Shown here piece by piece: positions 1 through 8,449 of a stretch of 50,350 bases of DNA. The DNA is from Desmonostoc geniculatum HA4340-LM1 (lineage in GTDB: Bacteria; Cyanobacteriota; Cyanobacteriia; Cyanobacteriales; Nostocaceae), in the NCBI GenBank assembly GCA_019359545.1, contig JAHHHB010000044.1, forward strand, positions 1-50,350, written 5' to 3'. The position numbers and the translations under genes were made by a program. Numbering within the stretch: the first letter of the stretch is position 1; each line of letters starts with the position of its first letter. The notes under the pieces were generated by a model. The model did not search any database. It saw nothing but the letters and a program-made list of their open reading frames with translations, and was not told the DNA's origin.

Positions 1-1
1 G

Positions 2-103
2 CGGTGTGGATTCTCAATCGCTGGTAGACGGCTCATCGACAACAAAATAACTACACTCGGTTTAGCCTATAACCTGGGTCAACCCAGATTCACTTCTCTT
101 TAG
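2..103 (+). CDS. 3' end of an unidentified protein (partial)
   Basis: An open frame enters from the left edge and ends at TAG 101-103, giving 33 residues. The composition, with a glycine, Tyr-Asn and short alternating hydrophobic pattern near the end, would suit the last strands of a beta-barrel protein, but that is only an impression. No family can be named from so short a tail. The stop lies about 77 bp from the end of the convergent mnmA gene, which would fit a convergent pair with the palindromic repeat between them. Confidence 0.35.
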   Translation, partial: RCGFSIAGRRLIDNKITTLGLAYNLGQPRFTSL

Positions 104-126
104 ATTTTCTTTACGAATCAGCTCTA

Positions 127-178
127 AAGACGTTGCAATGCAAATAATAATAGAGACGTTGCAATGCAACGTCTCTAC
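127..178. repeat. Palindromic repeat with direct copy
   Basis: AGACGTTGCAATGCAA occurs twice in tandem. The second copy is part of a perfect 25 bp palindrome at 152-176, in which the GAGACGTTGCAA arm is mirrored. It lies between two convergent reading frames, so it could act as a bidirectional hairpin terminator. A relative occurs near 45029 (GGAGACGTTGCAATTGC, then TAGTCTCTAC), so this is a dispersed family. Confidence 0.75.
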
Positions 179-179
179 A

Positions 180-1235
180 TTAGATAAATTGTTCGATAAT
201 TCCGCCACCTAAGACTTTTTCTCCGTCATACCATACCGCAGCTTGTCCGGGTGTGATGCTGAATTGGGGTTCATCAAACACCAAACGCACACGGGAGTTT
301 TCCAAAGGAATCACCGTCACTGGTGTAGGCGTGGAACGATAGCGAATTTGGACTTCGGCATGAATTGGGGTAGATGGTTCGGCGATAGAAACCCAATTTA
401 CTCGCCCTACAGTACATTCTGGCTGAGTTACCTTAGTGCGATCGCCAACAATAACTCGATTATTCACCGCATCTAATTCAATCACATACAACGGCTCAGC
501 AGCAGCAATTCCCAAACCTTTGCGCTGTCCGATTGTGTAGTGATGAACGCCATCATGTTGTCCCAAAATTTTGCCTGTGGTATCCACAATATCGCCTGTT
601 TTGGGAGCTAAATATTTATCCAAAAATGCCCGCATGGAACCGTTACTTTCCACTAAGCACAAGTCTTGGCTTTCTGGCTTATCAGCGGTTTGGAGTCCGT
701 ATTCAGCAGCGATGCGACGGGTATCAGTTTTTTCCAATTCGCCCAAAGGAAATACACTCGCCTCTAGCAAATCTTGAGACAAATCATAGAGAAAATAAGA
801 CTGGTCTTTGTTGCGGTCAACTGCTCGTAATAATTGGTAACGCCCAGTAGCTTCATCATAGTTAATTCGGGCATAATGACCAGTGGCAATGCGATCGCAT
901 CCCAATTTTTCATGGGCATACTGCACCATCGGGCCAAACTTCACCGTTTTATTGCACTGAGAGCAAGGCAAAGGCGTGATTCCAGCGCTGTAACCAGTCA
1001 CCAAGAAATCGACAATATTTGTTTGGAAGACATCCCGAATATCCACAACCTCGTGGGAAATGCCCAGTTGTTCACAGATACCAGCCGCGTCGATCATACC
1101 TTCAGAGCAACATTGACCTTTGCCTTTCATCAGCCAAAGAGTCAAACCAATTACTTCATAACCCTGATGGTGCAGGATAGCAGCGGCGGTGGAACTGTCA
1201 ACACCACCAGAAAGACCAACGACGACTTTTTTCAT
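180..1235 (-). CDS. mnmA: tRNA-specific 2-thiouridylase MnmA
   Basis: This is a 351-residue cytoplasmic enzyme that installs the 2-thio group on the wobble uridine (s2U34) of Lys, Glu and Gln tRNAs, using ATP and sulfur passed on by a persulfide relay. The N-terminus carries the PP-loop SGGVDSS at about residues 9-15. The two catalytic cysteines sit in LPCSQCN and QDLCLV, and GHYAR and TIGQRKGLG are family motifs. Length matches the family. The frame is open 31 codons further upstream, but the family begins at [11 protein letters not shown], so the ATG at 1235 is chosen. It stands alone, convergent with the fragment at the left edge. Confidence 0.96.
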   Translation of the reverse strand: MKKVVVGLSGGVDSSTAAAILHHQGYEVIGLTLWLMKGKGQCCSEGMIDAAGICEQLGISHEVVDIRDVFQTNIVDFLVTGYSAGITPLPCSQCNKTVKFGPMVQYAHEKLGCDRIATGHYARINYDEATGRYQLLRAVDRNKDQSYFLYDLSQDLLEASVFPLGELEKTDTRRIAAEYGLQTADKPESQDLCLVESNGSMRAFLDKYLAPKTGDIVDTTGKILGQHDGVHHYTIGQRKGLGIAAAEPLYVIELDAVNNRVIVGDRTKVTQPECTVGRVNWVSIAEPSTPIHAEVQIRYRSTPTPVTVIPLENSRVRLVFDEPQFSITPGQAAVWYDGEKVLGGGIIEQFI

Positions 1236-1493
1236 ACAAACCCAACACGGTAGCTGCGTGGTTGTCCAATTGTAGCACAGACTCTTCAAAGCCTTGCCAG
1301 TAAAGCGCTTCAGTTTATTAGCAATCAAATAGATAGTTGTTGCTTACTTGCTCATCTAAGATTAGTTACAGGTGTATTGTTTAGAACTTAAATGAGGTAA
1401 CTTAACACTAACGCTATGTAGTTGCTACAACAGCAAACTAATTAGTTCCGGATGGAAATTGCCTAAAAATATTTAGATTACTTTATAACTACT

Positions 1494-2348
1494 ATGTCGA
1501 GTAGAATACCAAGTCAATTTATTCGATTTCAGATATTCTCCTTGTTAATGGGAGGATGTTTAGCGGTGCTTGCCAACTCTACCCCAGCACAAGCACAAAT
1601 TTCCAACAGCAACCTGCTACTGGCTCAACAAGAAGGTGAACCTTTACCGCCAGTTCCCTTTCAAGAATCACCACAGTTACCACCGGCGGAACCAGCACAG
1701 ATTTTTCAACCTGAGCAGAATTTTCAGCCTTCTCAACCACCGCAGATTTTTCAACCTGAGCAGAACTTTCAGCCTTCTCAACCAGAAGAGTTTAGTCAAT
1801 ATAACCAAAACTTTGAACGCTATTTAGTTTTCGTTGATGGTAGTGATTTTCAAACGCTACAACAAATACGTCAGCTTGAACCCAGTGCTTACATTCGAGA
1901 ATACCAAGGACGTAATGTAATTCAATCAGGAGTTTTTACTAGAGCCTCTAACGCTCAACAACGAGTGAATGAGCTAAACTCACGAGGTATTTATGGTACA
2001 CGAATCATCGGCTTTGCGAATGGACGGGAAATAGGTTCTTTTGATGGAGATAATAGAGGTTTTAGCGGCGATCGCAATAATATAAATATTCCCAAACAAG
2101 TCTCTAGATATTATGTCGCCATTCCCACCACTTCAGAACAGTTACCTGCGATCGCTGCTCAAGTTAGACAGAATTTAGCCCGATTCAACCAAGATTTAGG
2201 ACGATCTGGCGGAGTTCTCGAAAGGAGGCAACCACGAGGTCCACACGTAGCAGTAGGGCCTTTCGCTGACCGAGTACAAGCACAAGAATGGAACAAATAT
2301 CTGCGAAATATAGGATACAAGGATGCCAGGGTTTATTACGGGAAATGA
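1494..2348 (+). CDS. Secreted proline/glutamine-rich SPOR-like protein
   Basis: A 284-residue protein with a cleavable-type signal peptide: a basic start, a hydrophobic stretch at about 12-28 and a likely AQA cleavage site near residue 34. A Pro/Gln-rich linker follows, with an 18-residue unit (IFQPEQNFQPSQP core) repeated twice at about 65-95. The C-terminal half has two stretches resembling SPOR folds. One is at 105-175, with the sequence about avoiding repeated residues and IIGF; the other is at 205-284 and includes HVAVGPFADRVQAQEW. SPOR domains bind denuded peptidoglycan, so an envelope or septal role is possible, but this assignment rests on general resemblance. It is monocistronic. Confidence 0.75.
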   Translation: MSSRIPSQFIRFQIFSLLMGGCLAVLANSTPAQAQISNSNLLLAQQEGEPLPPVPFQESPQLPPAEPAQIFQPEQNFQPSQPPQIFQPEQNFQPSQPEEFSQYNQNFERYLVFVDGSDFQTLQQIRQLEPSAYIREYQGRNVIQSGVFTRASNAQQRVNELNSRGIYGTRIIGFANGREIGSFDGDNRGFSGDRNNINIPKQVSRYYVAIPTTSEQLPAIAAQVRQNLARFNQDLGRSGGVLERRQPRGPHVAVGPFADRVQAQEWNKYLRNIGYKDARVYYGK

Positions 2349-2596
2349 AAAAGTCTGCAAGGGAACCGCTGCCCTTCCAGGCTTTGACTGGCTCAAACAA
2401 TCCTACCCGCCTCGACCAATTACTTGGCTGTCCGGCTACTTTTAATTAAATCATGATGTTTTTTTGTTATGGGTTTTTCACCAACATCATGAGTGAGATT
2501 TTACCAGAAATCTAGTAAAACTAAAATGCTTGGATATTTCAGGCGGATAGCTTTCATCCCCCTATCTATTAGCCGGAGGTTCTCAGCATAGGTACG

Positions 2597-2910
2597 ATAG
2601 CGGTTCCCATTCAGATGCGGTACAATATTATATCCCCAGGTGTAGGGGCACGGCAGTGCCCAGTGGTGTCAACTTAACGTGAAACCCTTGCGAAGACGTG
2701 ATATTGAGTTCACTCACTCACCATCACTCAACGCGTTACCCCACCCTAACCCTCCCCTTATAAAGGGGAGGGAACTGCATTTTTTCCCCCCTTTATAAGG
2801 GGGGATTAAGGGGGGTAAAACGTCTGTGAGATAAGCATTTGAGTTTAAGTTGACACCAATGGGCAGTGCCGCCCCTACAGGTGTATCTCAGTAGGTCGGG
2901 AAACGCTATA
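2597..2910. mobile_element. Composite MITE-like element, copy A
   Basis: This ~314 bp non-coding element has imperfect terminal inverted repeats: left ATAGCGGTTCCC, right GGGAAACGCTATA. The next pair of arms is also inverted: TAGGGGCACGGCAGTGCCCA on the left and GGGCAGTGCCGCCCCTAC on the right. A core at 2665-2857 is bounded by its own inverted repeat GGTGTCAACTTAA and contains G-rich/C-rich hairpins. A second copy lies at 26981-27302 with the same outer arms but the core reversed. It has no coding capacity, so it must have been moved in trans if it is mobile. It fills most of the 2349-3005 gap. Confidence 0.85.
2665..2857 (+). repeat. Core of composite MITE A (opposite orientation to copy B)
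   Basis: The core is delimited by inverted GGTGTCAACTTAA / TTAAGTTGACACC. In this copy the AACGTGAAACCCTT side is on the left and the TGAGATAAGC side on the right. In the copy at 27050-27246 the same sequence reads in reverse complement, although the flanking arms keep their orientation. Confidence 0.85.
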
Positions 2911-3005
2911 AACGATCTCTAAATTTGCGAGTTTGGAGTAACATAAATCATAACTCCCCATTATCTACTCCCTACTCTCCATTCCCCATTCAGCACTCAG
3001 CACTG

Positions 3006-4658
3006 ATGTCAGATAGGCAAGAACAAATCTCACAAGTAGTAGTAACTGCTGAGCAAATGCGCGATATTGAAGCGCGGATCTTTGCAGTAGGAATGCCTGT
3101 AGTAGCTTTGATGGAAAAGGTAGCGGGCTTAATTGCGCGTCGCATTCAAAATATTTACCCAAACCCAGGAGAAAAGGACGCGGGGACGCTCTTACGCGGG
3201 GACACGGAGAGTTCTTTCCCCGCGTCCCCGCGTCCCCCACTCTTTGCGTCTTCTTCTCGCTTCTCCTCAAATCTCCGTGTCGGTATCCTCGTCGGTCCCG
3301 GTCACAATGGGGGAGATGCTTTAGTAGTAGCCCGTGAATTACATTTTCGTGGGTATGAAATTTGGATTTATTCTCCTTTCTCTAAACTCAAGGAATTAAC
3401 TTCCCAGCACTTGCAATATGCTCAAAGTTTGGGTATCCCAACTTATCAAGAAATTGAGCAATTGCCGAATTCGGATTTGTTGATTGATGGATTGTTTGGA
3501 TTTGGTTTAGAAAGAAATCTCACCGATCCCATTGCTTCTGCAATTAATCAATTAAATGAATTGTCTGTGCCAATTTTGAGTATTGATTTACCTTCGGGGT
3601 TGCACACTGACACAGGGGAAGTATTGGGGACTGCCATTCGCGCTACTCACACGTTTTGCTTGGGTTTATGGAAGTTGGCTTTCTTGCAAGATCGGGCGCT
3701 AGAATATCTCGGCAAAGTTGAGTTGATAGATTTTGATATTCCTTTGGCTGATGTGCAAGCTGTTCTCTTAAATGCACCCAGAATTAAACGCATTACAACA
3801 GCAACCGCACTTTCGACTTTACCTTTACCCCGTCCACCAGTTACCCACAAATATAAGGAAGGACATTTACTGCTGATTTGTGGTTCGTGGCGTTATGCAG
3901 GTGGAGCAATTTTAACTGGTTTGGGTGCGCGGGGTAGTGGTGTGGGGATGCTTTCGGTTGCTGTACCGGAATCGCTGAAATCTCTTTTGGTGTCGCATTT
4001 GCCAGAAGCGCTGATTGTCGGTTGTCCAGAGACGGAAACCGGAGCGATCGCGCAATTGCAACTACCTGCAAAAACTAATCTGAGTTCCTTTAGTGCGATC
4101 GCTTGTGGCCCCGGTTTAACAACAGATGCTTCTTCAGTTGTCCAAGAGGTCATAGAAAGCGATGTTCCTTTGGTTCTCGATGCCGATGGTTTAAATATAC
4201 TTGCCCAAATGGGAACCATCCCCACCTTACAAAAACGCCAAGCAGTCACCATACTCACACCCCACGCAGGTGAATTCCAGCGATTGTTTCCCCATGTCGC
4301 CGATGCCAAACACGATAGGGCGAAAGCAGTACGAGAAGCAGCCGCGCAAAGTGGGGCAGTAGTTTTGTTAAAAGGTGCGAGAACTGCCGTAGCCAACCCC
4401 CAAAGTGAAGTTTGGATTGTTCCAGAAAGTACACCCGCCTTAGCGCGTGGCGGTAGCGGTGACGTGTTAACCGGGCTACTCGGTGGATTGTTAGCACAAG
4501 GGTTGACTAAACAGATTCCTGTAGAAGATATTGCTGCAACTGCTGCTTGGTGGCATTCCCAAGCGGCTATTTTAGCAACTCAAGAGCGTACGGAGTTGGG
4601 TGTAGATGCATTTACTTTGACACAATATTTAATCAAAGCTCTCAGTAATTGTTACTAG
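3006..4658 (+). CDS. nnrD: Bifunctional NAD(P)H-hydrate epimerase / ADP-dependent dehydratase
   Basis: This repair enzyme epimerises damaged NAD(P)HX (N-terminal NnrE/YjeF_N domain) and dehydrates the S-form back to NAD(P)H with ADP (C-terminal NnrD/YjeF_C domain). NnrE motifs are GPGHNGGDALV (~97-107) and IDLPSG. NnrD motifs are LTPHAGEF, GARTAV and the nucleotide-binding ARGGSGDVLTG. The start at MSDRQEQ is preferred because the upstream in-frame stretch is Pro/Ser repeat-derived sequence. Residues ~54-88, just before the first glycine-rich motif, are an extra Pro/Ser/Arg-rich segment encoded by a palindromic repeat that appears to be inserted. A hairpin terminator follows at 4694. Confidence 0.93.
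   Translation: MSDRQEQISQVVVTAEQMRDIEARIFAVGMPVVALMEKVAGLIARRIQNIYPNPGEKDAGTLLRGDTESSFPASPRPPLFASSSRFSSNLRVGILVGPGHNGGDALVVARELHFRGYEIWIYSPFSKLKELTSQHLQYAQSLGIPTYQEIEQLPNSDLLIDGLFGFGLERNLTDPIASAINQLNELSVPILSIDLPSGLHTDTGEVLGTAIRATHTFCLGLWKLAFLQDRALEYLGKVELIDFDIPLADVQAVLLNAPRIKRITTATALSTLPLPRPPVTHKYKEGHLLLICGSWRYAGGAILTGLGARGSGVGMLSVAVPESLKSLLVSHLPEALIVGCPETETGAIAQLQLPAKTNLSSFSAIACGPGLTTDASSVVQEVIESDVPLVLDADGLNILAQMGTIPTLQKRQAVTILTPHAGEFQRLFPHVADAKHDRAKAVREAAAQSGAVVLLKGARTAVANPQSEVWIVPESTPALARGGSGDVLTGLLGGLLAQGLTKQIPVEDIAATAAWWHSQAAILATQERTELGVDAFTLTQYLIKALSNCY
3165..3269. repeat. Palindromic repeat inserted in frame in nnrD
   Basis: The DNA contains GGACGCGGGGACGC and, inverted some 40 bp later, CCCCGCGTCCCCGCGTC, a hairpin-forming GC-rich pair also seen as a fragment near 9858. 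It encodes roughly residues 54-88 of the NAD(P)HX repair enzyme, between a helix ending in RRIQNIYP and the conserved RVGILVGPGHNGGD. The frame stays open across it. Confidence 0.75.
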
Positions 4659-4693
4659 TTTTAAATTAGGCGATCGCCTTGTTCCAAGGCACA

Positions 4694-4738
4694 AGATCCC
4701 CGACTTCTTTAACAAGTCGGGGATCTGAGAGTTTTTTT
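4694..4738 (+). terminator. Rho-independent terminator after nnrD
   Basis: A strong stem AGATCCCCGACTT / AAGTCGGGGATCT with a short loop is followed by a T run (GAGAGTTTTTTTAT). It lies 36 bp after the nnrD stop. The same hairpin sequence recurs at 12139-12170, so this is also a dispersed repeat used as a terminator. Confidence 0.8.
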
Positions 4739-4917
4739 ATAACTTTAGTTATATTTCTATTGATTGTCTTTAGTGTTCAATTTGAATTTTGCCGTCATAA
4801 AGTATGAGTTATAGACCATGAAATTTCACAATTTAATTCAGTCGCCAGCAGGAGGAGATTCAATACTGTATTTTTTAGACTAGTCAATAAACACTCTAAA
4901 GAATTTGGAAACAGCAT

Positions 4918-5754
4918 ATGCCTCTTCATAAACTTGAACATTTCGATCCGAATTATCGAGACACTTTTGGTGGAGATGACGTTAAAGCCCTGGATGTCTA
5001 TACTCAAGGGGGAGAGAAAGTTGGCTCAGTCATCGATGTTTTAGTTGATGACGATGGACGTTTCAGGTATTTAATTATTGACACAAACGTAGATTATGTT
5101 AATAAAAAAATATTAGTACCAGTTGGTCTTTCCCGTATCAATTATCCTGCAAGACGTGTCTTTGTCGATGGGTTGAACATACGGCAAATAGAAAGTCTAC
5201 CTGAGTACCAAGAAATCACAAATGTTGATAATGATTATGAAGAAAAAGTACGTAGTGTATTTCGTTATTCAACCAGTAGCGTGACTTATAATGATACATA
5301 CAGTTACCAAAAAGAACCAGCTTTATACGAGTTGAATGACCAATATCATCAAACTTTTAGACTCTATGAAGAACGATTAATTGCCAATAAGCATCGTGTC
5401 AAAACTGGGGAAGTAGCTGTTGGTAAGCATATTGAAACGGAAACTGCACGTGTCACAGTACCTATTCAAAAAGAACGAGTTTTGATCGAGCGAGTGGTAC
5501 CAACAGAAATAGCAAGCGTTGATACCAAAGAACTTAAATTTCAAGAAGGAGAAATAGCACGCATAGAAGTCTACGAAGAAACACCGGAAATACGTAAAGA
5601 AGCTTTTATCCGTGAAGAAGTCCGAGTTAAGAAGGTAATAGAACGAGACACTGTAGAAGCACAAGATACGATTCGTCGAGAAGAGTTAGATGTTGATACT
5701 GCCGGCGAATTGCATCTGCATGAAACTGATACTACTAGACATGAAACCATTTAA
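4918..5754 (+). CDS. PRC-barrel and DUF2382 (AvaK/YsnF-type) protein, paralog 1
   Basis: A 278-residue acidic, soluble protein with no signal peptide. Residues ~1-95 form a PRC-barrel domain (YTQGGEKVGSVIDVLVDDDGRFRYLIID). Residues ~145-255 form a DUF2382 domain made of charged repeats such as LYEERLIANKHRVKTGEV, KHIETETARVTVPIQKERV and IRKEAFIREEVRVKKV. Such proteins occur widely in Nostoc and are often linked to stress or akinetes (AvaK); the biochemical role is unknown. It is the first of three paralogs on the same strand, which points to tandem duplication. The gaps of ~600 and ~110 bp carry repeats, so a single operon is doubtful for the first pair. Confidence 0.88.
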   Translation: MPLHKLEHFDPNYRDTFGGDDVKALDVYTQGGEKVGSVIDVLVDDDGRFRYLIIDTNVDYVNKKILVPVGLSRINYPARRVFVDGLNIRQIESLPEYQEITNVDNDYEEKVRSVFRYSTSSVTYNDTYSYQKEPALYELNDQYHQTFRLYEERLIANKHRVKTGEVAVGKHIETETARVTVPIQKERVLIERVVPTEIASVDTKELKFQEGEIARIEVYEETPEIRKEAFIREEVRVKKVIERDTVEAQDTIRREELDVDTAGELHLHETDTTRHETI

Positions 5755-5828
5755 AAATCAACAGTTATCAGTTAAAAATAGCGTCTATTAACTGTTAACT
5801 ATTTATCGAACAGAATTCAGATACGTAG

Positions 5829-5955
5829 TGGCGTGGCAAGCTTAAAATAGTGCATTAACTTTCCTCTTGTGGGATGGGCGTCTCGCCCGTCCGGTGCGGA
5901 CAAGATGTCCACACCACAAGAAAATTTATTGCAACATTTTAGTCTTGCCACGCCA
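5829..5955. mobile_element. MITE-like element with ~30 bp inverted ends
   Basis: The left end TGGCGTGGCAAGCTTAAAAT is mirrored at the right end as ATTTTAGTCTTGCCACGCCA. The interior contains a further hairpin (GATGGGCGTCTCGCCCGTCC). No open frame is present. It lies in the ~620 bp gap between two DUF2382 paralogs. Confidence 0.8.
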
Positions 5956-5956
5956 G

Positions 5957-6031
5957 TAGGGTGCGTTAGCGACAGCGTAACGCACCATTCTTAAGGCTTT
6001 GGTGCATTACGGCTTACGCCTAACACACCCT
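5957..6031. repeat. Inverted repeat, AGGGTGCGTTAG family
   Basis: AGGGTGCGTTAGCG on the left pairs with CGCCTAACACACCCT on the right, with internal copies of GCGTAACGCACC. It abuts the preceding MITE directly. A similar unit is at about 16208-16258 (TAACGCACC ... GCTAACACACC). Confidence 0.7.
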
Positions 6032-6078
6032 GCAAATACTTAGATTTTTCAGAAATCAAATATGATTCCTATACATAC

Positions 6079-6170
6079 AGGACTTACGCAAAAGATAACG
6101 AAAGTAGCGTTAATTGATGAATTACCGCTATGCAAGAATAAGGTTTTCGGTCACACTTTGCGTAAGTCCT
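6079..6170. mobile_element. MITE-like element with AGGACTTACGCA ends
   Basis: This ~92 bp element has perfect terminal inverted repeats AGGACTTACGCA ... TGCGTAAGTCCT and no coding capacity. A second element with the same ends but a different interior lies at 49963-50053. Ends of this type suggest mobilisation by a transposase encoded elsewhere. Sequence from 6171 to 6375 is AT-rich and holds nothing else I can name apart from the upstream region of the next gene. Confidence 0.8.
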
Positions 6171-6375
6171 AATATAGTTACGAATCATAACAGGCAAAGT
6201 TAGGTTTTATCTCTGCCTGTGTTTTTATTTTTATAGTTATTTATAATATAAAATAGCTATAACTTTTGATAATTAAACGTTCACAAAGTTACTTCGGTAG
6301 AAAGAGGTAAATAAGTAAATAAATATCTACCTTAGTAATAAGCAGATGTAAATAAAATTTTTGGGGTTAAATAGA

Positions 6376-7266
6376 ATGGTACTTTATAAATTAGAAGATT
6401 TTGAGCCTAACTACCGCGATAGCTTTGAAGGTCATGATATTAAGGGACTTGGGGTCTATACACAAGGAACTGATGAAAAAATTGGTACTGTCAGCGATGT
6501 TTTAGTTGATGACGAAGGTCATTTCCGCTATCTAGTTGTTGACTTAGGTTTCTGGATTTTTGGTAAAAAAGTATTACTACCAATTGGTCGCGCCCGTATC
6601 GACTATAATACCGATCGCGTCTACACCATTGGCTTGACTAGAGAGCAAGCAGAAGATTTACCAGAGTTCAATGAACGCCTAGCGCTTGACTACGACTATG
6701 AAGAACGGGTGCGTGGAGTATATCGCCGACCGGGAGCGGGAGATTACACCCCTCCTGTAGAAACATCAGCACCTCTAGAAGCATCAGCACCTTTAGACAG
6801 AACTTATCCTACTCCTACTTACAACCGTGATAGTTACACATACGAACACGAGCCTTCTTTATACAATTTAAATGAACAAGATCATCAAACTTTGAGATTG
6901 TATGAAGAACGACTAATCGCCAGTAAACAACGTCGCAAAACTGGAGAAGTCGCAATTGGTAAACACGTTGAAACTGAAACTGCACGAGTTGCAGTACCAG
7001 TGGAAAAAGAGCGAGTTGTGATTGAACGTGTAACTCCTGCTGATGCGGGTAGAGCCGTTTCTGCACGGGAAGCAGACTTTCGTGAAGGTGAAGTTGCTCG
7101 CGTAGAACTCCATGAAGAAACTCCTGAAATTCGCAAAGAAGCATTTGTGCGCGAAGAAGTAAGAGTTAAAAAAGTGGTAGATCAAGACACAGTTGAAGCT
7201 CAAGAAACTGTACGTCGTGAAGAATTAGACCTGAATGCTCCTAACCTTCCCATTGAAGAACGTTAA
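6376..7266 (+). CDS. PRC-barrel and DUF2382 (AvaK/YsnF-type) protein, paralog 2
   Basis: A 296-residue close relative of the gene at 4918. The N-terminal PRC-barrel runs from about 1 to 100 (MVLYKLEDFEPNYRDSFEGH aligned with MPLHKLEHFDPNYRDTFGGD). A Pro/Ala/Ser-rich linker lies at ~118-145, where paralog 1 has a shorter linker. The DUF2382 domain at ~165-285 repeats the LYEERLIASKQRRKTGEV and RKEAFVREEVRVKKV motifs. A TTG five codons upstream keeps the frame open, but alignment with paralog 1 favours the ATG at 6376. The differing linker suggests diversification after duplication. Confidence 0.88.
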   Translation: MVLYKLEDFEPNYRDSFEGHDIKGLGVYTQGTDEKIGTVSDVLVDDEGHFRYLVVDLGFWIFGKKVLLPIGRARIDYNTDRVYTIGLTREQAEDLPEFNERLALDYDYEERVRGVYRRPGAGDYTPPVETSAPLEASAPLDRTYPTPTYNRDSYTYEHEPSLYNLNEQDHQTLRLYEERLIASKQRRKTGEVAIGKHVETETARVAVPVEKERVVIERVTPADAGRAVSAREADFREGEVARVELHEETPEIRKEAFVREEVRVKKVVDQDTVEAQETVRREELDLNAPNLPIEER

Positions 7267-7270
7267 CGGA

Positions 7271-7364
7271 GAATGGGGACTAGGGACTGGGGAATAGGGA
7301 CTGGGAATTGTTTTCCTAATACCCAATACCCAGCACCCAATACCCAATACCCAGTCCCTTTTAC
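7271..7364. repeat. GGGACTGGG / CCCAATACC palindromic repeat
   Basis: Iterated GGGACTAGGGACTGGGGAAT on the left faces iterated ACCCAATACCCAGCACCC on the right, forming a long imperfect hairpin. It fills the gap between the second and third DUF2382 paralogs and could form a transcript-end or processing hairpin. Similar units occur at 12940-13060 and 27370-27432. Confidence 0.7.
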
Positions 7365-7377
7365 TAATAGCTAACTG

Positions 7378-8280
7378 ATGGCAAAAAACATTGGACAGGC
7401 CAACTCGAACACTAGCACTAACACCTTACTAGCAAATTTAAAAAACAAGGTGCATAATTTTGTTGTCTTCGATAACCAAGGTGAGCTAGTAGGAAAGGTT
7501 CAGGATTTAATTGTGGATGCTAATCATCGGCTAAATTTAGTTATATCTAACCAGGTGAATCAACCAATTCTAGAATCTGGTCAGCATTTAGCCGATAAAC
7601 ATGCTTTTTTATTTCGAGTGCAGAGCCAGAGAATCAAAAAAATCGACAATCCAACTAAATCTGTTTTCATAGACCTAGACAAATCAGAAATAGAGTATAT
7701 GCCTGAATATTTAGAAACAGAAACACCAGGCGATCGCAAACTCTCAGAAATATCAGAAAACTCAACTAACCAACTAGCTTATAATCAAACCACAAATAAC
7801 TTTATTGAATCGACAAATTTAGAAGATATTAGTGAAGAAAGAATTATTCGCTTACTAGAAGAACGACTAGTTGTTGAAAGCAAAAAGCGTAGACTTGGTG
7901 AAGTAATTGTTCGCAAGGAAATCGAAACCCGGATGGTACAAGTTCCTGTCCGACGTGAGAAACTAATCATCGAACAAGTCAGTCCAGAACACAAACAACT
8001 CGCAGAAATTGATTTAAGTCAAGGCGAAATTTCTGGACTGGAGTTGACTGAACTTGAAAGACTTGAAGTTACACGTTTTGACGGCGGTTTAACAGTGAGC
8101 GGCGAATTGAGTTCACCTAAAATTGCTAGTTTATTATTGAATGCGATCGCACTTGAGAAAAATCACGGATGTAAGCAGGTGCAAGTTACAATTTCTGTTG
8201 AAGATGAATCACATCAAAAAAAATACCAGGAGTGGTTTGACCGCTGTTCCAAAGGTCAGCAACCAAAGCCTGAAAAATAA
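7378..8280 (+). CDS. Divergent PRC-barrel/DUF2382 family protein, paralog 3
   Basis: A 300-residue protein. Its N-terminal ~25-110 is a weak PRC-barrel (VVFDNQGELVGKVQDLIVDA). Its middle, ~155-210, keeps half of the DUF2382 pattern (IIRLLEERLVVESKKRRLGEV, then ETRMVQVPVRREKLIIEQVSP). The expected second half of the domain, with its RKEAFVREEV motif, is missing. Instead residues ~225-300 read as a different, possibly alpha/beta, tail (GELSSPKIASLLLNAIALEK). It appears to be a duplicated copy that has been remodelled. The ATG at 7378 directly follows a repeat. A hairpin terminator lies 25 bp after the stop. Confidence 0.8.
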   Translation: MAKNIGQANSNTSTNTLLANLKNKVHNFVVFDNQGELVGKVQDLIVDANHRLNLVISNQVNQPILESGQHLADKHAFLFRVQSQRIKKIDNPTKSVFIDLDKSEIEYMPEYLETETPGDRKLSEISENSTNQLAYNQTTNNFIESTNLEDISEERIIRLLEERLVVESKKRRLGEVIVRKEIETRMVQVPVRREKLIIEQVSPEHKQLAEIDLSQGEISGLELTELERLEVTRFDGGLTVSGELSSPKIASLLLNAIALEKNHGCKQVQVTISVEDESHQKKYQEWFDRCSKGQQPKPEK

Positions 8281-8304
8281 ATAAGTTTCTAGCAGATAAA
8301 TTAG

Positions 8305-8336
8305 TAGGGTGTGCAATGCTCACCCTATTTTTTTGT
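8305..8336 (+). terminator. Rho-independent terminator after DUF2382 cluster
   Basis: The stem TAGGGTG / CACCCTA closes a short loop and is followed by TTTTTTT. It sits 25 bp beyond the third DUF2382 gene and would end transcription of the cluster. Confidence 0.8.
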
Positions 8337-8449
8337 TCAGAATTTAAGACAAACAGACGCGATAAATCGCCATCTCTACAAAAGGTTGTGATTTATGCAA
8401 CATAGTAGACTTATTGCAAAAGTCCTTATTTTTACCTTATTCTTTGCGC

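Noticed and set aside
3893..4396. 167-residue minus-strand frame
   Set aside because: It is the shadow of the NnrD domain, whose motifs are clear on the plus strand.
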